A DNA stretch of 64,000 bases from Uloborus plumipes (GCA_038373865.1 JAXGGA010004730.1:21088-85087); one strand, 5' to 3'. Counted from the first letter of the stretch, positions 22,527 to 33,386 are shown. Numbers and translations are program-made. The notes: generated by a model not told the origin, from the letters alone.

Positions 22527-22977
22527 AGGGCCCTTCCACGTGGTGGAACGGGACATTTGTAGCTGTTTTGTCCTTAGATTTTGTTCCATAAATACAAATA
22601 AAGCAAGCTAGAAATTTCTTTTGTAGATCAACAGTTAAGATTTGTCATGAGAATTACATGGAAAGTCAAAAGTTCATAATTTTAAAGAAAATGATTCAAG
22701 GACAAGCAATATAATGCTTGTGACGGAACGGGACTCATACGAGTCCAATTCCGTCACAGGCATTTTAATGCTTAAAATCATTATTATCAAACGGTTATCA
22801 TCGGATATTTTCAAACAAATACCTAATTTTAAATTTTCTACGTAATTTTCGTATGACAAATATTTGCCGTTGCTACCAACAAAAAAAAAAATCCTAGCGT
22901 ATTTAATTTGTATTTATACAACAAAGTCCACTGACAAAACAGCTCCAAATGCCCCGTTCCGTCACGTGGTATGGCCC
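22527..22977. mobile_element. MITE with CACGTG-containing ends and central palindrome
   Basis: Ends AGGGCCCTTCCACGTGGTGG and an inverted counterpart (CGTCACGTGGTATGGCCCT); the inverted repeat extends about 45 bp to AGCTGTTTTGTC. At the middle-left is a separate near-palindrome, GACGGAACGGGACTC with GAGTCCAATTCCGTC. About 451 bp and non-coding. Confidence 0.7.
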
Positions 22978-23068
22978 TTTGCTAATTTTGGTAATCACAT
23001 GGGTTTTTTTTAGTTCGGGTATACCTCCCTGCGTATGATTCTGACGGATGTCAAGACAGTCTTTTAAT

Positions 23069-23331
23069 TAAAAACAGTTCACTTTGCGTAAATGAGTAAA
23101 AACCAAAAAGCACCGTCTAAAAGCACAAATAAGTAAAAGCCCGGATTGGGCGCACGCTGACACCTGATTGGCCTAGCTTTTGCTCCTTTTCTATTTAAAC
23201 TCTCCCGGTACTGTGGTTCTTTCTATTTCTTGCTTGGCACTGAAAAAAGAGGCTTTATGCCTTTGAAACATGTTTGCCGACTTTTAACTTGACTTGTTTG
23301 TGCTTTTAGACGTTGCTTTTTGGTTTTTACT
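23069..23331 (+). mobile_element. 263-bp retroelement-like insertion with inverted repeat and degenerate hammerhead-like hairpin
   Basis: Flanked by exact 12-bp CAGTCTTTTAAT at 23057-23068 and 23332-23343. A ~24-bp leader is followed by an inverted repeat (GAGTAAAAACCAAAAAGCAC at 23093 against 23284-23331) whose right copy ends the element. Before the right repeat: CTGAAAA (23240-23246), stem AGGC-TTTAT-GCCT, then GAAAC. This is the layout of 12705-13135 at smaller size but with different sequence, so the two are separate families or very old relatives. Confidence 0.65.
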
Positions 23332-23343
23332 CAGTCTTTTAAT

Positions 23344-24249
23344 GTATGTTTTTTTCCTACATTTTTCACTGACCTCTCGCTTTCTTTTCTAATGTGCAAA
23401 TGTTGTATTTATATTTAAGCTCTTACACTTAAAGCAACCCCACTGTGAAAAACACTATTAAAGAGAATGTCATGATAAAAGGTCGATTAAAATACTAAAA
23501 TTTTCCTTTCTTAAATCCAGAAAAGGATAAAACCCTACAAAAGTACAAACCATTATGACAGAAGTAATCAGTTTTCAAAATGTTTCTAAATTTAACAGCT
23601 ATTAAATTCTAAAATGAAAAGGTCTGAAACTTTCAACAATAAAATTCCTTTTAAGGTAAACAGCGTTTTATCATGCTTTAAAAGAAAAGAGCATTTTTGA
23701 AATTTCAATTATTTATTGACTTTTACTTAAACACCCACGGTTTCTCCGTCATTTATCTAATCAACAGGAAATATTTAGTCCCTAACGTGTTTGTTTTCAC
23801 TTAAAGACTTAAATCTTTGCTTTTGAACCCATTTCTCCGTTCTAAGAAAAATTATTCGCTTGAGTAGAAGCCATTATTGTTCAAAAAGAACGAATAGTAT
23901 TTCGCACATTAATTTCGTTTTGCTTCGTCTCTTTCTTAAAAATATATCTTTTTTCAAAGTGCATTTTTAGTTTTTCTTTTGAGCTGTAAAACTGTCTTCT
24001 GAAAACTTTTAAATCAGAGTAATCTTGGGGATTATTTAAGAAAAAACATTTTATAACTGAGGGCTGATTATTTATAAAATTTTAGTAAAAGTTGGCTTTT
24101 ACTTACTTATGTTTGAAATTGAATCATAGACAGATTTTAAAGGGTAAGGTTTACCCTTTATTTTTGACGGGACTCCAAATACAGATATTTCGATGTAAAA
24201 ATTGCATATCAACAAACAATACCCACTTAGATGCGACATAATTGCATAT
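23344..24249. other. AT-rich intergenic stretch, no gene seen
   Basis: No credible ORF, RNA gene or TE end. Confidence 0.45.
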
Positions 24250-26661
24250 GCTGCCAAAAATGAACTGTTGAATGCTGTTGTTTTTACCGTAAAATACTGG
24301 CGGCCGAGGTTCCAACTTAAAACTGTAATATGCACAGTAATAAACTGCAAAACTAGCAATTTTGCACTTGCTTACTGTAAAGTTAGTAATTTTACAGTTT
24401 ATTGCAGTAAAATTTAGCTGTATTATACTGTGCAATTCCACGGTAACTTTCGTTACATTTTGACCAACGCTTAGGCATTTAGCACCTCAGTACAGTCAAA
24501 TATTGTTATATAAACCTTGAATAAAAGCTTTCTATGAAAATGACAGTCAAAATCAAAATTAAAATGCAAAAATATTCGATGCATTAAAATTTTTCAAAAT
24601 TTAGCAGTCATAATTAAGGCAGTAACTTACGTTACACAAAAAGGGAATGACATAATATGAAAATTGGTTCTAAGGCAAATTTCTGCTCTATTACAGCTGT
24701 TTTCATGTTTGAAATATAATTTATCAGTTCCTTATAATGCTTAGGATTTTATTTTCATAAATTTAAAAATTTATTTCAAGAATTGAGGATTAAGGGGCTT
24801 TTCAACCGGGTAACTTACGTTACAGTAACTTACGTTACGAAATTTACTTACAAGCATATCTTTATTACAAAAATTAATGAATGAAAATTACAGCTTAGTT
24901 TAGATCAAAATATTGGAAATTAACAATTATGAATGATATTTATAGAACTTTAAAACCAAATTCAATGACCAATTACAAATATTACATAACATAAGACTTA
25001 AATGCATACTAGTCGCTGTTATTAACAAGTTCAGGTAGTTCAATTTTTCGAATCACGTTTTCTTTCTTATAATAAATTTCATCTGTCGTTTCTGGCCATT
25101 TATAATAGGTTCCAACAGCAGCCATTACTTTTACTTTAAACTCGTTTTCTTTAATAATCGTCACAACTCAAGGATATAATGTATTTTCGCACACACCATT
25201 CACCGGCTTTTGTCTCTGTTTTTTCTTCTTGTTCCTTGAAATACTTAACTAAACGAAACCCCACAGTTTGTCCATTTTTAGTTCTTAAATGGTGATTGTC
25301 AATGTGCGGATCTTCAGAAAATAGTTTTGACAAATTTTGCTTTTTCAATACCATCAAGAGTGACTTTTATTTATAAATCTGCAATATCCACATGACTTTT
25401 TTCATACCCCTTTTACAACGCATCTTTTCTGCAGAGTTCAGTGGCATTTTAATACCGAATAAAATATATTTTACCTGTAAGAGATAAAATATTTTTATAT
25501 TTGTTTTTTCCAAAACATATTTTAAAACTTAAAAGCGTAACAGAAGTCATTTTTGAATAATTTATAGTAAAATACCTCCTAAAAATTCTAATGCAGTGAT
25601 ATTGTTTAGAGAGAATTAATATCTTAAAAGCCAAAAAGACACATGTAATTTATAATAGAGGTGTATTGTAATCTTATTAACAAAAAGGGACATTTTAAGA
25701 AATATGATTAATTTAAATTAAGTAAATGCAGTACATTTAAAGGAATTCTTGAATAAATTACTTCTACTAATCACATAGGTTTATTTCACAATTTACTTTC
25801 TTTATAAACACAAGTATTTAAGTCCTACTTAGGTAACTTACACTACCTGCATATTTCGGTAACTTACATTACACGTTTTGATTGCAGCACAAAAAATTAA
25901 ATAAACAATATTTAAAAAAAACTTCAACTATTTGTTTAATACACACTTATAAGATAGAAAATATAGCATTGTTAACATTGCATTGCCCTTTTTTAATGCA
26001 CATCATGAACTTTAACATGTTTTTGGTAACTTACGTTACATAGAACAGTGCATTTTTGAAGTTTACATAAATCACTTAATTTAAGTGAAAACATTCGTTT
26101 TAGCAATTCACAATATTGAATTAAAGTGTAATAATCAATATTCTTCCTTTAAAACAGTTATCTAAAGAAAAAAATTGAAACTTACCAACGTTGAAAAATT
26201 GATCATTTGCTTTACCAAAAGTTAAAAATTCCATTTCCAACTTCAAAGTGCTGCCAAAACTAAAAATACTACATTCTTGACAAAAAATTAGTATAAATAA
26301 TAAATTTCTAATATTTTTAAACCAAAAAATATGCAAAACAGACGCATTGCTGTAATTTGATTTTTCCAGCGCTTTTCCACACTTGCATGGAATTGCCCTA
26401 CTGTGAAGTTAGAAATTTCATAGTTTATTGCCGTAAAATTAAACTGTATTATACTGTAACAACAACAGTATAATACTGGTTGCAGAGGTTCCAGTTTAAA
26501 ACTAAAATGCACTGTAATAAACTTTAAAATTAGCAATTTCGCTGTTTAGTACTGTAAAAGTAGAAATTTTACAGCTTACTACTGTAAAATTAGCAATTTT
26601 TACAGCTTATTACTATTAAATTAGCTGTATTATACTGTAAAAACAATTCATTTTTACAGTG
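24250..26661. mobile_element. 2.4-kb relative of the CACTG MITEs, with inner TAACTTACGTTAC-repeat segment
   Basis: The outer 190-260 bp on each side are the two halves of the CACTG MITE (AGGTTCCAACTTAAAACTG on the left; the right end TTTTTACAGTG is at 26657-26661, followed by TA). Between them lies about 1.95 kb bounded by inverted GCAATTCCACGG (about 24433) and GCATGGAATTGC (about 26383). This inner part carries GTAACTTACGTTAC or close variants at about 24444, 24621, 24810, 24826, 25831, 25859 and 26026, plus the protein remnant at 25009-25400. A shorter version of the same nesting occurs four times in the palindrome arms. Confidence 0.65.
25009..25400 (-). pseudogene. C-terminal fragment of an uncharacterised transposon-type protein
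   Basis: Frame one gives RTKNGQTVGFRLVKYFKEQ and GEWCVRKYIISLS. After a single frameshift near 25150 the reading continues IIKENEFKVKVMAAVGTYYK, WPETTDEIYYKKENVIRKIE and LPELVNNSD, ending in TAG at 25009-25011. The pattern GEW-x-V-x-YI, V-x-VM, Y-x-WP, D-x-IYY, ENVI-x-KI-x-LP resembles, from memory, the C-terminal segment of many uncharacterised arthropod and cnidarian transposon-linked proteins. I cannot name the family. It is the only protein-like stretch within this element and may be what is left of its autonomous gene. Confidence 0.45.
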
Positions 26662-26680
26662 TACGTAGTATAAGAAGACA

Positions 26681-26940
26681 TGGGGAGGCCAATATTAAGG
26701 ACACTGGACTCAGAGTCGGAGAATTCTGGTTCGGAGCCCAAAGCCGCCAAAAGGCCGACTGAGTGTATATGGAGGACGTCCCTGTAAAATCAGTGGGTTC
26801 GAAAGTCCCAAGTTAAGTCACTAGTGGTTATCTTGGGTGCAGGGGTACTAAAGACACATATTCCCATCCCTTTAGTACCATACAGGAATCGTAGAGATCT
26901 TAGTAACCCACTTGGCATGGCTTGCCGAGGCGTGTCAACT
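26681..26940 (+). mobile_element. tRNA-derived SINE (Ser/Leu-like head), probable
   Basis: GGCCAATATTAAGGACACTG then GACTCAGAGTCGGAG and TCTGGTTCGGAGCCC resemble the D arm, anticodon arm and T arm of a class II tRNA. A body with CAGTGGGTTCGAAAGTCCC and AGTACCATACAGGAATCG follows. No target duplication found. Confidence 0.5.
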
Positions 26941-27207
26941 TGATAAAACCAATGGATTTTGTATGCGTGGGAGTCGCAGATATGCCAAAATGTAAATTAC
27001 TGAAACAGTTGGATAATTACGAACAACTTTCTCATTTTCTAGACAAAAAAAATTACCTTCTGCTGATATCAAAAATGGTATCTCCAAATAGTTTTCTGCA
27101 AAATCAGTTGCTTTTTAACGTTCCAACATGGAAATTTTTTCGTGCCAGATATCAAAAGGTTGGTAATAACAACTTTGTTAAGCATTAAACTTTTGAACAA
27201 AAAGTTA

Positions 27208-27294
27208 AATGATGATAATAATAATTACTATTATTATTAAGATAATAATAGCAACAATAATAATAATAATAGTGATTAGGATGAAAATAATAGT

Positions 27295-27388
<94 letters not shown>

Positions 27389-27570
27389 TAATATAATAAT
27401 AATAATAATAACAATAATAGGGGTTAGGATAATAATAACAGCATTAATAGTAATAATAACAACAATAATAATAGTAGTAATGATGATAACAATCATTAAC
27501 AAAATAGCAATAATAACAATAATAGTAGTTGTTGTTACTAAAGAAAAAAAAATAATAATAGTAATAATAA
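27208..27570. repeat. (AAT)n microsatellite, about 360 bp
   Basis: Almost pure AAT from about 27297 to 27412, with interrupted AAT/AAC/AGT units on both sides. Poly-Ile and poly-Tyr frames through it are artefacts. Confidence 0.95.
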
Positions 27571-28394
27571 ACCTTACTCTCAAGTACCCTAATATATCAA
27601 AAGCTGCTCATAATTGACTCAAAATATTAAGACTAATAGAATTTAAATTTAAAACCTCAGGCAAACCTAATTGAACTCTGCAATGAGCGAGACACAAAAT
27701 TAATAATTGGCCAAATCATCCTCTAGCGACAAATGACTTACAATACTTACTTTCCAACGACTCCAACCTCGAGAACCGAATATCCGTGCTCGTACAAGTA
27801 CTCGTTAGGGAATCTGTATTAGTAATCTCATTAACGTGTGGAAAGCCACTGCTGCACTTGGCATTTCGTCAAGTGGCAGACAATGGCGGTGGCTCTACGT
27901 GTGCTGGCAGAATCACGATGGGACAGTAACCACTGATCAATATTGCATTTATTGTTCACAAATTAACTGAAGTTATTAGGATTTAAATAACAACTTGAAA
28001 TTATTTGAGTTCATTGAGAGTGCACCTGCCGACTGCCATAGAATGACTGCCATGGTCTTTTCGTAAGCCGGCAGTCGGAGTCGGTGTCCAAATCTATTCA
28101 AAACACTAAAACATTACATACAATAAAAGTAGTACAAGACAAATAACAGGGTACAATGCAAAAACAGCAAGACAAAGGACTGACAAAACACAGAGATATG
28201 AAAAGATAACAATACGAAACAAACATAATAATAAATAAATGAATGAAATAAAGGCAAATTCACTAACTGAATGAAAAGGTGAGCGCAAAAAAATTATGGG
28301 CTAAGATCACGTGTTGGACGGAAGGTTGTATAAAAGAGGTAGGTGAGAGAAATTTAAACAGAAGATGTCATGCATAACAAAAGAAAGAGTGATT
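27571..28394. other. Intergenic stretch, no gene seen
   Basis: A mixed-composition segment near 27.75-28.08 kb includes a small hairpin, GACTGCCATAG with CATGGTC and the inverted CCGACTGCC/GGCAGTCGG pair. No feature can be supported. Confidence 0.4.
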
Positions 28395-28397
28395 AAG

Positions 28398-28698
28398 GCA
28401 GGGATTCAAGTGAAACAGCACTGCGATCGCTTCGAATTGCAATCGCTACTGGAAGTGAATTACATTATCATCAACTTAACTTGGCATGACGTCACTACGG
28501 GTGGAGCCAATAAGAGCTCACAAGCACTCAGCGATCTCCTCTTATTCGCCAAGTAGGCTGTGACGTTTTATCTAGCTCGTTTTTCATAGGCAAACGTCAC
28601 GCTGACGTCACGATGTTTTTATCAAGAAACGTTCTAATGTAATTCATTTCCAGTAGCGATTGTAATTTGCGATGGCCTGTTTCACTTGAATCCCTGCC
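28398..28698. mobile_element. PIF/Harbinger-like MITE with TAA target duplication
   Basis: 301 bp with ends GGCAGGGATTCAAGTGAAAC and its complement, flanked by TAA at 28395-28397 and 28699-28701. The inverted repeat runs about 90 bp inward (CAATCGCTACTGGAA, GAATTACATTA). The 3-bp target suits PIF/Harbinger; no transposase is encoded. Confidence 0.75.
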
Positions 28699-28701
28699 TA
28701 A

Positions 28702-28989
28702 GGGTGAATTTTAGTTTAGGTCGGGGAAGAGCAGGGTCCTGTTGGCTTCAAGATAGTTTAATAGATTTAACATACATCTCTGAGCTTTAAGGTCAATACG
28801 GGAGAGGATTTTCCAGTTGTCTCTCATGTTTTGATTACTATAGGGGAAGTAGTGGACTCTGGTGTGTGGGCAAGAGAGTAGGTAGTGTTTTAAATCTCCA
28901 AAACACTACCTACTACTACAACCACTGAGTTTATTGATTTGATTTGAAGCAATTAAAGTGAAACTTCTTTCCCTAAAGTCACCTCTACT
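28702..28989. other. Intergenic with a small perfect hairpin
   Basis: A hairpin at about 28878-28914 (GTAGGTAGTGTTTT with AAAACACTACCTAC). Nothing else recognised. Confidence 0.4.
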
Positions 28990-28993
28990 TCAA

Positions 28994-29225
28994 CCCTTTA
29001 TGCCCCGACGGGACTTAGAGGTCCCACTTATATTAATTTAGTAATATGAATCCCATATATCTGTAATCATGCTGGTACTTGAAAATACCTCTCCTTGTAC
29101 TTTGCTGAGAGGCCGACAGATGGTACCTGCAATCGGAAACAGTTTTCTTAGGGGCCCTAAGGCGTAGGGGACCTTAGACCCTACTGATTTTCAAAATTTA
29201 ATGAATTAATTTGGGACATAAAGGG
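28994..29225. mobile_element. piggyBac-like MITE, second copy
   Basis: Same family as 6940-7151: CCCTTTATGCCCC and GGGACATAAAGGG ends and shared interior GAGAGGCCGACAGATGG. The target TTAA has mutated to TCAA and TTAG. Confidence 0.8.
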
Positions 29226-29229
29226 TTAG

Positions 29230-29724
29230 GAACCACTCCTTTTGGGGTTCAATATTTTTAGAAACTGAAATACTCCTAATAAACACACTGTTAACTTTGC
29301 GCCAACTAGAGGGCTACGAATTACTTTCCCCCTTTTAAGGGCCATATTTTTCTCTGACGAGAAAGTGAACGTACACATTTATCGCAAACTATTTCATCGT
29401 CTTCATGAGCCTGGAGATCCATATACAAAGCGTGCAAAAGGTGTCTTCCATTTCTCACCAACGCTCGCTAAATTTTGCTACTTGTTGCAAAATTTCAGCT
29501 GCCTTTAAGACCTTTTATTCCGAAAACGGGGTCACGAGGGCAAATTACTTATGCTATCAAAAACACATTTCACAATGCTCTTTAGATTGCTACTTAAAAT
29601 TAATTATGTTTTTCTTTTTCTGTCACAAGTCATTATATGTTTTCTTTTTGAACCTCTAATGTCGTGTAGTCCCTCTTTCAAATTGGCAGTCTGCCAACGT
29701 TATTCACAAACCAGCTCCTGCTCC
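29230..29724. other. Intergenic stretch, no gene seen
   Basis: Frames of 64-84 codons lack domains. Confidence 0.4.
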
Positions 29725-29727
29725 GCT

Positions 29728-29900
29728 AAAGGCCCAGTTTCCTAGAATCGTCGCTGACACCGGGCGCGACGCACGCTGGAATCAGAACCAGTTTGATTGG
29801 AGCGTGGCATGGAGCGGAGCTCAGGCGCTTGCGCAGAAGGCGGCGGCGTCTGTCACCTCGCCAGAGATCGACGATTTCACTCCTAGGAAACAGGGCCTTT
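29728..29900. mobile_element. Short GC-rich MITE
   Basis: 173 bp with inverted ends AAAGGCCCAGTTTCCTAG and CTAGGAAACAGGGCCTTT. Base composition is much more GC-rich than its surroundings (GGCGGCGGCG, GGGCGCGACGC). It is non-coding as far as can be seen and its superfamily is unknown. Confidence 0.6.
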
Positions 29901-29922
29901 ACGTGTCGCCCACGCCTTCGTT

Positions 29923-30045
29923 ATGCGAGACAAGATGGCGGACCCACAGAGTTGCTCAACCAGTTCACCTGCTCCCCCCTCTCCTTCAGGTGGTGCAGGT
30001 TCGCCTTTGGTCCACGGCAGAGTAGATGGTGGCACCCATATCCTA
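29923..30045 (+). other. Possible first coding exon (weak)
   Basis: GACAAGATGGCGGACCC at 29929-29945 is a good start context. The frame MADPQSCSTSSPAPPSPSGG continues GC-rich and Ser/Pro-rich until a CA microsatellite. Donor-like GT dinucleotides follow CAG at 29990 and 29999. The composition contrasts with its surroundings and would suit a 5' exon of a regulatory protein, but I find no downstream exon. It could equally be a TE-captured fragment. Confidence 0.2.
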
Positions 30046-30068
30046 CACACACACACACACACACACAT
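30044..30068. repeat. (AC)n microsatellite
   Basis: About 24 bp of ACACAC following TCCTAC. Confidence 0.9.
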
Positions 30069-30161
30069 AAATACACGTACCTATCGATATTCGTCATTGC
30101 GAGAAACATAATTTGAACTAATAATGTCAAAGTTCATTTTTTCCCCATTCTTCCTCTATCC

Positions 30162-31949
30162 CAGGAGTGGCCATCCTTTTTAAGGAGAGTGCCACAATCT
30201 GGAGAGAAAAAGCTCAGCGTGCCACATTGTATTTTTCCAACAAATTGAAAATTTTTAAAAAGTTAAAAATAGATTTTAGGTTGGTTGACTATGTAATTCT
30301 TACTCAAATGAAACATTTTTTCTCGTAAATCTTAGCAATTGAAATCTAATTGATAATAAAGATAAAACAAGTCTGAACTTAAGAGTTATCCTTAATAAAC
30401 ACTTTTATAAGTTCTGTCAGTTGGCTTATGCATAAAAAAGAAACAAATAACATCAAACATTCTATTCTAAAAATTAAACAGTCTGTACTTAATGTGGTTT
30501 ATGAGTCTGTATCCTTTTTTACCAAGTCGTTAGTTTTAGGATTAGTTCTTGAGAATCCTAAGAAGTTTAAGTGTTTTAAGTGCTATCAATTAATATTCAA
30601 CGGTATTTATATTTTTTTGCATTCATAACAAAAAATATTTGTTTAGAAGCGTATTTTGAACCAAATCTACAACAGCATCAGACGGCTAAAGCGTGTAATT
30701 GTAAAAAAAAAAAAAAATGTTGGTACAAATTTCCAAATTTCTATATAACGTAGATGAAGTAAGCTCTTACATTTGATTACCAATGTAAAAGGTCAGTAAT
30801 TCTGATTTGGATTTCAGATGGGTAACAAGTAATGTTTTGCAGAGAAATAGACAAATAATTTGAAAAGATTAGCATTTTTTTTATGCTCCTGAAAATCATC
30901 GAACCTAACACTGAATATATACTTGAAATAGGTGTAAAATTTTCTCCATATATCATTGGAAAATTATTTAATTTGAGTTGATACTTTCAGTCTTAAATTT
31001 AATGTTTTGTTCTTTTTTCTCCAAAGTTGAGAGAAAGAAACTGAAGTTTCATTATAAAAGAATGTAGATAACCTATACCAGTTGAGGAAACTTTTTTTGT
31101 ACAATCTTAAATTTAAATTACTTAAACGCCGGATAATAAGAGATGACATATCTAAATTCATTTGCTATTCTTCATTCTTAAATAGCAAGTCCTCATTGCT
31201 TTCCTTCCAGACATTATGAAAAACGCACTCCCTAAAATTCTAAAAATTTTATGACTATTTTTCCATTGGACAGCTATTGCACATTTCAATGAAGGAGTAA
31301 CTTGCCATGCTCTCCTCTTTCTCCTGACAAAAGTCCCCAAAGCATTCAGAGCTCTAATTCGTAGTTTGTTAATACAGTGAACTAACTCTACAGGGTCACC
31401 AGCAGAGAAGTCTCATTCTTTGGCAAGGAGTTTGTGATAAATAATTCGATGATACTTTTGAAGTTTTTTTCCAAAATTATTTTCAAGTAATGTAACAAAA
31501 ACAAATTAAGGATTTTCATTTGTGTAACCATACCAAAGTTTGTCTAATCTTGTTTCTTAATTATACTTGCAGAGTTAACTTAAATAAAAAAAATTCTCAC
31601 CCGTAGCTGAAACTATTGCAGATCAAGAATCCATCGAAAGTTTCATTCGTGTCAAGTACAAATATGCTTAGCATTGTCTGTAGCCGTCACAACTTTCGTT
31701 GGATGTCCGAAGCTAACGCTAAGTACTTTGCAATATTGTAGTAAAGACAATTTATAAGCCAACCTCCTAACACTTAATTGTCATAATATCATTATATTTA
31801 TCAGTTCAATGGTTTTCGTTTTTATCAATATTTTTGAGATCGACATTTTCCCCTCAATTTTGGCATTTTTTCAAAAAGTCTTCACGTGCCACTGTTACTG
31901 CTCTGCCGTGCCACATTGTGGCACGCGTGCCGCGGGTTGGCCACCCCTG
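30162..31949 (-). mobile_element. hAT transposon, decayed, with exact 8-bp target duplication
   Basis: 1788 bp with ends CAGGAGTGGCCATCC and the inverted GGGTTGGCCACCCCTG, flanked by exact CTCTATCC at 30154-30161 and 31950-31957. The 8-bp duplication and CAGGGGTGGCCAACC-type ends define hAT. A decayed transposase is readable on the minus strand (next entry). The subterminal GTGGCACGCGTGCCGC block is GC-rich in an otherwise AT-rich element. Confidence 0.9.
30960..31470 (-). pseudogene. hAT transposase remnant (ZBED5/GTF2IRD2-like group)
   Basis: Minus-strand fragments in order: HRIIYHKLLAKE, then a stop, DFSAGDPVELVHCINKLRIR with ALN, QWKNSHKIFRIL, then after a stop MNLDMSSLIIRRLSNLNLRL and a YRLSTFF block. 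These follow the order of hAT proteins of the ZBED5 type (HC-I-HQ-LC-K, V-I-FIR-ALN, RWLS-G--L-R-F, LN-LN--LQG), judged from memory of that family. The spacing is kept but most key residues are replaced (for example QWKN for RWLS), and there are stops and frameshifts. The N-terminal zinc finger and C-terminal dimerisation region are not recognisable. Confidence 0.5.
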
Positions 31950-32051
31950 CTCTATCCTATAGTTTCCTAGCAAGTAAGTATCGTACCGCATATTACAAAA
32001 TGGTAAAATGTATTTTTCAGGCAGTGATAAGGAAATAACAAGAAAGACATG

Positions 32052-32216
32052 CAATACACCACTAACGCGGCTATTCCATCCAAGGACTGCAGTTTCGTGC
32101 TTATTGGCACTCGTCAGCCTGGAGTGCCTCCTAGCTCGGTTGATCTTATCCCAGGAAGACGAGTGTGAATAAGCACGAAACTGCAGTCCTTGGATGGAGT
32201 AATCGAGTTAGCGATG
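32052..32216. repeat. 165-bp fold-back at the outer edge of the left arm
   Basis: TCCAAGGACTGCAGTTTCGTGC and its inverted partner (GCACGAAACTGCAGTCC) enclose about 65 bp; the inverted repeat is about 50 bp long. Only one half is present at the right-arm edge (57.83-57.90 kb), so the palindrome boundary falls inside this small element. Confidence 0.7.
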
Positions 32217-32284
32217 TATTACATGATTTCTGCCGTAACCCTGGCTTAGGGTCGGTAATTTACTGCTTTTCATCAGTAAGAGTT

Positions 32285-32690
32285 CCCAAGTAGCATCAAC
32301 TCATCGGATTTTGCTCGGCCGATCAACAAACTCCTCGTAAACTGATCCTGTAACGCACGATGACATCGTTCCGATCAGTATCCGAGCACGGTTTTCGATG
32401 AGCTACTTTTCATCGGAAAGCGATATCCTTCCGATCAACTTTCCCGATGAAAATAAGATGAGCTATATTCCATCGGAAAACGATATCCTTCCGATCAAGT
32501 TTCCCGATGAAATTCCTCGGCACGGGACTGTTCTGCTCGTAAATTGCTCCAAATCTCATCGTATTCTCATCGGATTTTGCTGCTCGGATTCTGCTCGGCC
32601 GATGAGACATATTGGATCATCGGCCGATGAGAATTTCATCGGGTTTCGATGAATGGCCGATCATCGGCCGATGAGATGATGCTGCTAGGG
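32285..32690. mobile_element. 406-bp CATCGG-rich element, left arm only
   Basis: Ends CCCAAGTAGCATCAACTCAT and the inverted ATGAGATGATGCTGCTAGGG. The right arm shows the empty site (CAGTAAGAGTTAAAGGC read in the left-arm direction), so the insertion is exact with at most a TT duplication. The interior is a dense set of CATCGG/CCGATG motifs, including two ~65-bp tandem units with GATATCCTTCCGATCAA and palindromes such as TCATCGGCCGATGA. Confidence 0.8.
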
Positions 32691-33386
32691 TTAAAGGCAA
32701 ATAACTAGCACATTTTATTTATTTGTTTTATGTCATGGAAAAAAAATAATAATAAAACAATCTTTCCGTTACTCGTTTTGCTATTTCTCTTAAGGTACTT
32801 TTTTCAAAATAATACCAAAAAAAAAACCGCTTTTATATGTAAGTTATAATTCTAGAGAATAAAATTTAAGATTGAAAAAATTTATTCAAACCTCTAACAT
32901 TACTGTCCGATAAGGAAACTAAATATCATTAAATATTTTTTTTTTTAAAAAACACTTCCCTTAGTTTTACGGGGAAAAAAAACAAATATGTAAGATAGGT
33001 ACAAACATGCATTGAATAACTTGCTTTTTCAAGTTTATATACGGTACCATTTGCTTAAAATATGCCACTTTATCTTTTGGAACCTCTTTCAAGTTATTCA
33101 AATTTGCTTTTCTATTCAAAGACTGAATGGGGGGGAAAAAACTGAACCTGTAACATCAACGCTCTTTAACGCATTACGATTGGGAAAAAAATGAGCTCTT
33201 AAAAAAAAGGGTAGAACAAAAAATTTAAAATAGTTGATTGCACTTTATGAACAAAGTTCTGGGGTATGAATCAAATCTCCCACACACTTCGATGAGGAAT
33301 CTAAACCAAATATATATGAAAGAAAGGGATTAAAATGTAAAGGTATGGTTTAATTAATTAAAAGAATAAATAATAAAGTTATATAT

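Noticed and set aside
27205..27583. Poly-Ile and poly-Tyr reading frames
   Set aside because: Pure translation of the (AAT)n microsatellite on both strands.
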